Of a stretch of DNA of 5,129 nt, positions 1-4,689 are shown piece after piece (position 1 is the first letter of the stretch; every line of letters starts with the position of its first letter). The notes below the pieces were generated by a model. The model worked only from the letters and a program-made list of their open reading frames with translations. It ran no database searches and was not told where the DNA came from. The DNA is from Acidobacteriaceae bacterium. GTDB lineage: Bacteria; Acidobacteriota; Terriglobia; Terriglobales; Acidobacteriaceae. The stretch lies in assembly GCA_003135315.1 (NCBI GenBank), contig PLBD01000220.1:1-5129 (forward strand), in the 5' to 3' direction. The translations under genes and the position numbers were made by a program.

Positions 1-225
1 GTCGATCCCAACGGCCAGCTGGCCGCCAAGATTGACGCTGACCGGGACATGGGCACCCGTATTCCCCTGGACCATACCCCCACGATTTACATCGTCAGCG
101 ACTCGGGGCATGGCGCCACAGTCACCGAGGTCCCCGACCTGACTCAGCTCTACTCCAAGCTTGACGAAGTGATGAAGGAAGCCGGCCCCGCTGCGCAGGC
201 CCATAAGACCGGCAGCACCCACTAA
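1..225 (+). CDS. C-terminal fragment of a DsbA/thioredoxin-fold protein
   Basis: The window opens inside this gene; frame 1 is open from the first base and ends in TAA after 74 codons. The visible piece reads DRDMGTRIPLDHTPTIYIV near residues 14-32. The TPT followed by a hydrophobic beta strand (IYIV) is the cis-proline loop and following strand of the thioredoxin fold as found in DsbA-like oxidoreductases. After it comes a helical segment (LTQLYSKLDEVMKEA) and a short polar tail. Known DsbA-like proteins act outside the cytoplasm in disulfide chemistry, but the CxxC active site and any signal peptide lie upstream of the window, so neither catalysis nor location can be shown. It could be a thioredoxin-fold protein of other function. 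No convincing terminator follows; the next gene on the same strand starts 96 bases later. Confidence 0.65.
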   Translation, partial: VDPNGQLAAKIDADRDMGTRIPLDHTPTIYIVSDSGHGATVTEVPDLTQLYSKLDEVMKEAGPAAQAHKTGSTH

Positions 226-301
226 GCGAAGCTGCCGTCTGGCTTGTCTGTTTTCGGGCGCTGTTCCCGGACGTGACGCAACTTCCCGGCAGTCGTTGGG
301 T

Positions 302-319
302 TGCTATCAGCGGATAGCA
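302..319. promoter_or_regulatory. 18-bp palindrome at the tetR-family start, candidate autoregulatory operator
   Basis: TGCTATCagcgGATAGCA is a perfect inverted repeat with 7-bp arms and a 4-bp centre. It ends two bases before the ATG at 322 and so covers the ribosome-binding region. TetR-family dimers typically bind dyads of about this size next to their own gene, so this is a natural operator candidate. No clear -35/-10 pair could be read here, so how it lies relative to the promoter is unknown. Confidence 0.5.
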
Positions 320-321
320 TT

Positions 322-984
322 ATGCCTGAGACCACACCTGACACCGGCGCTGTGACGTCCATGCCCGCCGTCTCCTCGCACGACCGCATCCTGCGTTCGG
401 CCAAGCGCCTGTTCGCCCGCAACGGATTCGAAAACACCAGCACCGTGGCCATTGCCCGCGAGGCCGGCACCAGCGAATCGCAACTGATGAAGCACTTCGG
501 CAGCAAGCAGGGGCTGCTGCTGGCCATCTTCGATCGCGGCTGGGCCGGCATCATGGAACGCGTGCAGGGCTTGCAGCGCACGGCTTCGCCGTCGGACCGG
601 CTCCTGGGCGTTTTGCAGGCCATGGTCATCGAAGTGGACAGCGATGCTGACCTGAAGGAGTTGATGGCCGTGGAGGCGCGCCGCGTCCGCAAGGACAATC
701 GCGATGTGCTGATGAGCCGCGGCTATCAGCAGTTCGCCGCTATCGTCGACGGCCTGCTGCACGAGATCCGCGCCGAGGGCCGCCTTCGCCCCGACGTCAA
801 TCTGGACGCCGTGCGCGCCGCCATCCTCGGCATGACCGAGGGCCTGCTGCGCGACCAGGTGGTGGCCAAACGCTCCGAATGCCGCGCCGACTATACCTTC
901 GACGACATTCGCAAAGTCCTGGAAATCCTGGTTCCCGCCCTCACCAGCGAAGCCATCCCGCCGCTCAAAGCCGTCAACCGCTAG
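322..984 (+). CDS. TetR/AcrR-family transcriptional regulator
   Basis: A 220-residue protein, normal length for TetR-family one-component repressors, which bind DNA as dimers and release it on binding a small ligand. The DNA-binding domain occupies about residues 19-72: helix 1 (RILRSAKRLFARNGFENTS), then the helix-turn-helix TVAIAREAGTSESQLMKHF, followed by GSKQGLLLAIFD, the family's usual 'YxHFxsKexLl' junction with MKHF in place of the common YYHF. The all-helical C-terminal ligand domain (about 85-205) is not diagnostic of a ligand. ATG 322 is chosen over an in-frame TTG at 301 because that one would put the upstream palindrome inside the coding region; ATG 361 is a third option that still leaves the whole HTH. 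The Shine-Dalgarno is weak (GGAT, 312-315). No efflux pump or enzyme is adjacent on a divergent strand, so the target is unknown apart from probable self-regulation. Confidence 0.9.
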   Translation: MPETTPDTGAVTSMPAVSSHDRILRSAKRLFARNGFENTSTVAIAREAGTSESQLMKHFGSKQGLLLAIFDRGWAGIMERVQGLQRTASPSDRLLGVLQAMVIEVDSDADLKELMAVEARRVRKDNRDVLMSRGYQQFAAIVDGLLHEIRAEGRLRPDVNLDAVRAAILGMTEGLLRDQVVAKRSECRADYTFDDIRKVLEILVPALTSEAIPPLKAVNR

Positions 985-1123
985 AGGCGTTCCGGCGAGC
1001 CCTGCCACTGCTGAAAGCAAACGGGAGTGAGTGGGTGCGGAGTGTATATCAATCAACGATTTCCATAGTGGATTCTCTTTCAGCTAAGGCACACACGTTG
1101 GGATTGTTTTCCGCAAGGAACTC

Positions 1124-1152
1124 TTGCAAAGCCGCCCAAGCTGAGCCACAAT
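1124..1152 (+). promoter_or_regulatory. Weak sigma70-like promoter candidate for the GloVer repeat gene
   Basis: TTGCAA (1124-1129), a 17-base spacer, then CACAAT (1147-1152); each box matches 4 of 6 consensus positions. It would start transcription near 1159, about 30 bases ahead of the ATG at 1189, which leaves room for the GGAGGT Shine-Dalgarno at 1179-1184. The -35 box overlaps the 3' arm of a small perfect inverted repeat, GCAAG-GAACT-CTTGC (1113-1127). The 204 bases between the two genes hold no other signal I can support. Confidence 0.25.
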
Positions 1153-1188
1153 CAGCCGGTCAAAAGGCCCACTCATCTGGAGGTCCCC

Positions 1189-2475
1189 ATGCACGCCAGA
1201 CAGATTGCCTTCGTTCGAAGCGTAGCCACTGTTTTCGCCTCGGCAATGATATGGATGCTCCTGACGCAATCCGCGCAAGCGCAGACATTCGCGGTACTGC
1301 ACAACTTCACGGGGGCGGCGGACGGAGCCAGTCCCATGGCCGGGGTGACGCTAGACCGTGCCGGAAACCTCTACGGTACAGCCTCGGCTGGTGGATTGGG
1401 CTATGGTGCAGCGTTCAAGCTGGCTCACTCGGGTTCGGGCTGGACCTTCAACTCTCTGTACCAGTTTCAGGGTGGAGCAGACGGGGCCATTCCTATGGCC
1501 GCGTTGGTGTTTGGGCCGGATGGCAGCCTCTATGGCACAACCCAGATTGGGGGCAACAACACATGCACCTATGTCGGCGGCGAAACCGGCTGCGGCACGG
1601 TGTTTAACCTGAAGCCCTCGCCGACCCGCTCGAAGACCGTACTCAGTCCCTGGCTTGAGTCTGTGATTTACCGCTTCACCTTCTGGACGGACGGGGCCCA
1701 GCCCTTGAGCGAAGTGATTTTCGATCCGGCCGGCAATCTCTATGGAACCACATTTGGCGGCGGTGAAAATGACGCTCACGACAGCCCGCCGGGCGGCGGT
1801 GGCTGCTCCTATCACTGCGGTGTGGTGTACGAGTTGAGTCCGTCCAAGGGAAGCTGGACGGAGAGCACCCTGTTCCAGTTCAGCGAGGACAGCGGCGCTA
1901 ATCCGTTTGCGGGGCTCATCTTCGACGCCGCCGGAAATCTGTACGGAATCACCGCCAATGAGGGGGCGGAAGGACTAGGCGCCGCTTTCAAGATGACGCC
2001 TTCCGGTTCCGGTTGGACCGAAAACACCCTGCACAATTTCCAGTGGGCTGAAGGCGCATCCTGCCTGGCCACGCCGATGATGGATGCGGCGGGAAATCTT
2101 TACGCCGGCAACCAGGGTTACTCAGGCTATTACGGAAAGTATGACGGCAACGCATTCCGCATAGGCCCTGACGGGGACTTCTTCTCGCTTTATGCTTTTG
2201 CACCAGACGACGGTCCCTATGCCGGCCTTACTATGGATGCTGCCGGAAACATTTACGGCACCACTCCCATCGGCGGCGCCAACAACTATGGTTCGGTGTT
2301 CGAGCTGACCCCATCTGACGGCGGCTGGAACTACACCTCGCTGCATGACTTCTCCGGGCTTGATGGATGCCGGCCCCAGGGGAAGGTTGTCATTGACGCG
2401 AAGGGAAATCTCTACGGCACCGCGTCCCTGTGTGGAACGAACGGTTTCGGCACCATTTGGGAGATTACGCCGTAA
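1189..2475 (+). CDS. Exported GloVer (TIGR03803-type) tandem-repeat protein, probable seven-bladed beta-propeller
   Basis: A 428-residue protein. ATG 1189 has a strong Shine-Dalgarno, GGAGGT, four bases upstream. Residues 1-31 form a Sec-type signal peptide: a basic start (MHARQIAFVR), a hydrophobic core (SVATVFASAMIWMLL) and a likely cleavage after AQA. The rest is seven copies of a 45-65 residue unit, each running [aromatic]-x-F...DGA-P...l-f-D-x-[AK]GNLYGT...GG...G-x-V-F-x-L-x-P...GW. The GNLYGT-like cores fall near residues 59, 112, 182, 249, 302, 353 and 406. Seven such units suggest a closed seven-bladed propeller (inference). Repeats 2 and 3 carry insertions with paired cysteines (C126/C135, C206/C210), and repeat 7 has C394/C415; these could form disulfides outside the cytoplasm. 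The protein ends right after the last repeat with no C-terminal anchor or sorting domain, so it is likely secreted or periplasmic. The molecular function of the family is not known to me. Confidence 0.88.
   Translation: MHARQIAFVRSVATVFASAMIWMLLTQSAQAQTFAVLHNFTGAADGASPMAGVTLDRAGNLYGTASAGGLGYGAAFKLAHSGSGWTFNSLYQFQGGADGAIPMAALVFGPDGSLYGTTQIGGNNTCTYVGGETGCGTVFNLKPSPTRSKTVLSPWLESVIYRFTFWTDGAQPLSEVIFDPAGNLYGTTFGGGENDAHDSPPGGGGCSYHCGVVYELSPSKGSWTESTLFQFSEDSGANPFAGLIFDAAGNLYGITANEGAEGLGAAFKMTPSGSGWTENTLHNFQWAEGASCLATPMMDAAGNLYAGNQGYSGYYGKYDGNAFRIGPDGDFFSLYAFAPDDGPYAGLTMDAAGNIYGTTPIGGANNYGSVFELTPSDGGWNYTSLHDFSGLDGCRPQGKVVIDAKGNLYGTASLCGTNGFGTIWEITP
1294..2472 (+). repeat. Seven tandem protein-coding GloVer repeats
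   Basis: The units begin near residues 36, 91, 161, 229, 282, 335 and 386 of the protein. They are clear at protein level but well diverged in DNA: the 'GGAAAYCTNTAYGG' core is spelled differently in almost every copy. This points to old repeats kept by selection, not a recent expansion. Repeat 5 is the most divergent, with LYAGNQG in place of LYGTT-GG and a Tyr/Gly-rich insertion. Confidence 0.8.
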
Positions 2476-2524
2476 GATGTGGCCGTCTGCTGACCAGCAA
2501 ACCCGGCGTTTGAAGAGTGTAGCT

Positions 2525-2554
2525 TTCCGCTGGGTAGGGCAGCGTTCAGCGGAA
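2525..2554. repeat. Perfect hairpin between convergent gene 3' ends, possible terminator
   Basis: TTCCGCTG (2525-2532) and CAGCGGAA (2547-2554) are exact inverted copies around a 14-base loop. A competing stem uses CGCTG (2528-2532) with CAGCG (2540-2544). The hairpin lies 49 bases after the GloVer stop codon and, on the other strand, starts one base after the CCA end of the tRNA. It is therefore placed to end both convergent transcripts. Neither side has a proper U-run (TTGG on the plus side, AGCUAC on the minus side), so intrinsic termination is uncertain. It may instead mark the tRNA precursor 3' end. Confidence 0.45.
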
Positions 2555-2555
2555 T

Positions 2556-2632
2556 TGGTCGGGACGGGCAGATTTGAACTGCCGACCCCTCGCACCCCAA
2601 GCGAGTGCTCTACCAGGCTGAGCCACGTCCCG
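2556..2632 (-). tRNA. tRNA-Pro (anticodon GGG), CCA encoded
   Basis: Read on the minus strand, all arms fold without mismatch. The acceptor is CGGGACG/CGTCCCG, the D stem is GCTC/GAGC, the anticodon stem is CTCGC/GCGAG with loop TTGGGGT, and the T stem is GGCAG/CTGCC with loop TTCAAAT. The discriminator is A73 and CCA is encoded, giving 77 nt in all. The anticodon GGG is at plus positions 2596-2598 and is followed by G37, the usual TrmD methylation site. The C1-G72 pair with A73 is a hallmark of bacterial tRNA-Pro. GGG decodes CCC and CCU. No own promoter is evident in the 100 bases upstream, so it may be expressed by read-through from the blaI-like gene, which is on the same strand. Confidence 0.96.
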
Positions 2633-2646
2633 ACTGTGTGAGCAAC

Positions 2647-2664
2647 CCGGTCCGTGCGGACCGG
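2647..2664. repeat. 18-bp palindromic hairpin between the blaI-like gene and the tRNA
   Basis: CCGGTCCGtgCGGACCGG has perfect 8-bp arms (or 7-bp with a four-base loop). On the minus strand it lies 68 bases after the blaI-like stop codon and ends 14 bases before the mature tRNA 5' end. It is GC-rich enough to be a very stable RNA hairpin, but it is followed by GUUGCUCAC and not by U's. Factor-assisted termination, mRNA 3' protection or tRNA leader structure are all possible. Confidence 0.45.
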
Positions 2665-2732
2665 CGAGGTTTCGAGGTCAGCAATAGTTTATCACCCAGC
2701 GGCCGTGACGGCGGGCATCATCAGCCCCGCCT

Positions 2733-3134
2733 TCAACCCAGGCGCCGTCTCTTTGCGCGCGCCATGGTTACAACTGACTTGTCAAACAGTCTTGCATCCT
2801 GCCGGCGAATCGCCTCCAGCAGCGACGAGACAATCAATTCGCGTGAGGTCGTCGAACTCCCGAGCACCCGTGCGACAAGGTCTCGCGCCATGATCTTCTC
2901 CAGTTCCTGACGGCCCAGGCGGGCGGAATAAAGGAACCTGCCCCCGACCCTCGTACGGTTCAAAATGCCCTTCTGGTACAACCGGTCGAGGGTTGTCATC
3001 ACGGTGGTGTAGGCCCGCTTGCGAGTCAGCCTTCGCATAACCTCCCGCACACTGCACTCATCAAACTCCCACGTAACTTCCAATATCCGGCGTTCCAGCG
3101 GCCCCAGAATCATTCCCGGCAATGTCGTCGGCAC
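2733..3134 (-). CDS. BlaI/MecI-family winged-helix repressor (solitary)
   Basis: A 133-residue protein starting at GTG 3134. The start is decided by GAAAGGAGG at 3148-3140, five bases upstream, and gives the usual BlaI length of about 120-135. The frame stays open upstream to ATG 3359/TTG 3362, which would add 76-77 unrecognisable residues. The family signature is clear. LGPLERRILEVTW (10-22) is the first helix; VREVMRRLTRKRAYTTVMTTLDRLYQKGIL (29-58) is the helix-turn-helix with the diagnostic AYTTVMTTLDRL; and GGRFLYSARL (64-73) is the wing. The C-terminal dimerisation part (about 74-118) is present, followed by a basic tail (ARAKRRRLG). Known relatives repress beta-lactamase, copper or peptidase genes and are inactivated by the membrane protease BlaR1/MecR1 or by ligand. 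No BlaR1-type M56 peptidase gene is in the window, so signal and targets are unknown. Autoregulation is suggested by the upstream dyads. Confidence 0.9.
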   Translation of the reverse strand: MPTTLPGMILGPLERRILEVTWEFDECSVREVMRRLTRKRAYTTVMTTLDRLYQKGILNRTRVGGRFLYSARLGRQELEKIMARDLVARVLGSSTTSRELIVSSLLEAIRRQDARLFDKSVVTMARAKRRRLG

Positions 3135-3446
3135 AACGGCCTCCTTTCGAACGAACAGACGCCCAGGAAAGGTCCTCGGCTTATCGTCAGCGGAGAGCCG
3201 TCGTTCGCTCTCCGCGGTCAGTGGTTCCAGTGCAATGCCTGACCAAAGAGTCAGCGGACTTGCAGCCGGCAATTCGGCTGGGTCGCTGACGCGATCCATG
3301 AGTCTGTCTTTTTCGAGGAGCGAAACCCACGTTAGATTGAGGCTTCTTGCACGTGCCATCAATTCTTATTGGGTCCGAAAAAGGGGCCCTCGGCCTGAGA
3401 AGTGCAAGTTAACGTAAGTACCACCAGTCAACCGCATAGCCGTATG
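3135..3446 (-). promoter_or_regulatory. Candidate structured 5' leader of the blaI-like gene
   Basis: If the GTG at 3134 and the promoter at 3479-3452 are right, the mRNA has a leader of roughly 310 nt. In transcript order it contains a short GC stem GGCC-gag-GGCC at 3395-3385 followed by CC and U5, then three perfect stem-loops: CAGCCG/CGGCTG (3280-3263, loop 6), CTGAC/GTCAG (3254-3239, loop 6) and GCGGAGAGC/GCTCTCCGC (3215-3190, loop 8). The Shine-Dalgarno at 3148-3140 follows. By hand count, third-position GC in this stretch, read in the blaI frame, is about 55 percent against about 70 percent in the gene body. That supports a non-coding leader. I recognise no known riboswitch. Confidence 0.4.
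3190..3215. repeat. Strong 9-bp stem-loop upstream of the blaI-like start
   Basis: GCGGAGAGC and GCTCTCCGC are perfect inverted copies around an 8-base loop. On the minus strand the stem ends 41 bases before the Shine-Dalgarno. No U-run follows, so it is not an ordinary terminator. It could be an RNA leader element, or a DNA dyad bound by a regulator. Confidence 0.5.
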
Positions 3447-3449
3447 CGG
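3432..3449. promoter_or_regulatory. 18-bp palindrome at the predicted blaI-like transcription start
   Basis: CCGCATAgccgTATGCGG has perfect 7-bp arms around a 4-bp centre. On the minus strand it begins two bases after the proposed -10 box, so a bound protein would block transcription initiation. It lies outside any gene. It is not the classical BlaI/MecI box (TACA/TGTA dyad), so the binding protein may be this BlaI relative with a different specificity or another regulator. Confidence 0.45.
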
Positions 3450-3451
3450 CC

Positions 3452-3479
3452 AGTCTACCTTCGTTACGTACGAAGTCAA
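3452..3479 (-). promoter_or_regulatory. Sigma70-like promoter for the blaI-like gene
   Basis: On the minus strand TTGACT (3479-3474, 5 of 6 consensus) is followed by a 16-base spacer and TAGACT (3457-3452, 4 of 6). Just upstream of the -35 box is an A/T-rich stretch (AAATGAAATTTTCCCTA) resembling an UP element. Initiation would fall near 3446. It is the best promoter-like match I found in the window, and it points to the blaI-like gene. Confidence 0.5.
3459..3475. promoter_or_regulatory. Dyad filling the promoter spacer, candidate operator
   Basis: CTTCGT-TACGT-ACGAAG is an inverted repeat with perfect 6-bp arms and a 5-bp centre. It occupies the interval between the proposed -35 and -10 boxes, a classic position for repressor binding. 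A partly similar stretch, TTAACGTAAGTA, occurs at 3409-3420 and resembles the reverse strand of this site (GTAACGAAGGTA), suggesting a second, weaker half-site. Confidence 0.45.
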
Positions 3480-3566
3480 TAGGGAAAATTTCATTTCGGT
3501 TGCAAAGCACCAAATTTCAATGCAGAGGCCGGGCTAGATGTTGCGAGCGGCTGCCCAGTGCACGCC

Positions 3567-4511
3567 TCACCAGTCGAACATGTAGGGCAGCGCCGAAGCC
3601 ACGATCATGGCGACAACGATCAGTCCGCCGCCGAGGACCTGCTGCCCCGTCATCGGCTCCTTCAGCCAGAAAACGCTGAGGATGGCAGCCGTGACCGGCT
3701 CAATGCAGAACAGCACCGCCGCCTCGGCCGGGCCAAGCCGCGTCTGGGCCAGCGCCTGTCCCCAGAAGGCAAACACGGTGGAGAACAGCGCCAGGTAAAT
3801 CGTCGGCCCAAAGACGCTGGGCTGCCTGAGCGTCTGCGCCAGGTTCTGGAAGCCGTAGGGCGCAGGCAGGCACGCGCTCAAAGCCACGGACACCACGCCG
3901 CAAACCGCCACTTGCGATCCCGCCAGCAGCCACGCGTCGGAGCGCCGCGTAAACGCTCCCATCATCACCATGTGGATGGCGCACAGAATGGCGCACAGCA
4001 GTGTCTCCAGGTCTCCGCGATTCATCTGCGTAAGGAAACTCAAGACACCGTGGCCGCCCCATCCGCCCGCGGGATGCACCAGCAAGTAAAGACCGTAGCT
4101 GGCGATAATCGCTCCCAGCGTCGACGCCAGCTTCACGTGCTGGCCTACAACCATGGCGATGAAGGGCGTGAACAGCACATAAAGCCCGGTGATGAAGCCG
4201 GACTTGGCCGTCGTGGTGAAGCGCATGCCATCGGTCTGCGACCAGAAGATGACGGCCAGCACCAGTCCCAGCCACACGCCGTCGAGCACGCCGCGCCGCA
4301 CAATCGGAATGCTCCGCGCCCGAATGATGACAAAAATCAGCAGGCCGGCCAGCGCAAAACGCACGCTCATCAGCGCGCCCACGGAGATGCCGCCGTCGAG
4401 CGCAAAGCGCGTCATGGGAAAACCGAGGCCCCAGATGACAGCCGTGGACGCGATCAGCAGCACCGCTGTTGGGTGCGAGATGGAGACGGGATGAGAGGAT
4501 TTGCGGTGCAT
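3567..4511 (-). CDS. EamA/DMT-superfamily transporter (RhaT/YdcZ-like permease)
   Basis: A 314-residue inner-membrane protein from ATG 4511; GTG 4517 would add two residues. Neither start has a recognisable Shine-Dalgarno. Ten hydrophobic helices are visible, at about residues 15-36, 44-63, 76-94, 102-120, 129-146, 166-187, 194-214, 234-254, 262-282 and 289-309. They form the two tandem five-helix EamA repeats typical of the drug/metabolite transporter superfamily. Family landmarks include AVIWGLGFPMTRFAL in helix 1, RFALAGLLIF in helix 2, KSGFITGLYVLFTPFIA in helix 4, and RLGPAEAAVLFCIEPVTAAI with LKEPMT in the second repeat. Length is normal (about 290-320). Members export amino acids, nucleosides, metabolites or drugs; the substrate cannot be read from sequence. 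It stands 432 bases upstream of the blaI-like start on the same strand, with a promoter between them, so the two are probably separate transcripts. Confidence 0.9.
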   Translation of the reverse strand: MHRKSSHPVSISHPTAVLLIASTAVIWGLGFPMTRFALDGGISVGALMSVRFALAGLLIFVIIRARSIPIVRRGVLDGVWLGLVLAVIFWSQTDGMRFTTTAKSGFITGLYVLFTPFIAMVVGQHVKLASTLGAIIASYGLYLLVHPAGGWGGHGVLSFLTQMNRGDLETLLCAILCAIHMVMMGAFTRRSDAWLLAGSQVAVCGVVSVALSACLPAPYGFQNLAQTLRQPSVFGPTIYLALFSTVFAFWGQALAQTRLGPAEAAVLFCIEPVTAAILSVFWLKEPMTGQQVLGGGLIVVAMIVASALPYMFDW

Positions 4512-4608
4512 CGTCACGGGCTGGAGCGCACATCCATCCTATCGTGAGAGGCGAATCACTTTCGTCTGCCACTCTTTCGTCAAGGCGGGCAAGGATGGGC
4601 GCAGCCAG

Positions 4609-4623
4609 CAAAATAATATTTTG
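4609..4623. promoter_or_regulatory. AT-rich 15-bp palindrome in the divergent intergenic region
   Basis: CAAAATA-A-TATTTTG has perfect 7-bp arms around a single central base and stands out in otherwise GC-rich DNA. It lies between the divergent transporter gene and the SRPBCC gene, 67 bases before the latter's ATG and 98 after the former's start. It could be an operator shared by both genes or a melting/UP element. Nearby, the 8-bp direct repeat CTTTCGTC occurs at 4559-4566 and 4574-4581. No promoter on either side of this region is convincing. Confidence 0.4.
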
Positions 4624-4689
4624 AACTAACTTGGTTTCGTGCTCTCATGATTGACACGTAAGGACAGATAAGAACTCGAACGGGGGGCA

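Noticed and set aside
301..321. TTG at 301 as an upstream start for the TetR protein
   Set aside because: It adds seven residues that only decode the palindrome and has no Shine-Dalgarno; ATG 322 is better placed.
307..1056. A 249-codon minus-strand frame opposite the tetR gene
   Set aside because: It mirrors the TetR codons, has no family signature, and has an Ala/Gly/His composition typical of antisense frames in GC-rich genes.
2345..2641. Open frames running through the tRNA on either strand
   Set aside because: They overlap the tRNA and the end of the GloVer gene, and their sequence is just a readout of tRNA stems.
3378..3395. GGCC-gag-GGCC plus U5 (minus strand) as an intrinsic terminator or attenuator
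   Set aside because: The stem has only 4 bp with a 3-base loop and two C's before the U's; too weak to call as a terminator by itself, so it is mentioned only as part of the leader.
3558..4547. A 329-codon plus-strand frame across the permease gene
   Set aside because: Antisense shadow: very rich in His, Gln and Arg with no recognisable motif, while the opposite strand encodes a textbook ten-helix transporter.
3700..4611. A 303-codon open frame on the minus strand overlapping the permease gene
   Set aside because: It overlaps the EamA gene in another frame, reads as Arg/Ala/His-rich text without domains or membrane helices, and is explained by high third-position GC.
4651..4674. Perfect TTGACA at 4651-4656 as a -35 box for the SRPBCC gene
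   Set aside because: The only -10-like sequence (TAAGAA, 4669-4674) is 12 bases away, too close; at 16-18 bases there is no match. A different sigma factor cannot be excluded.
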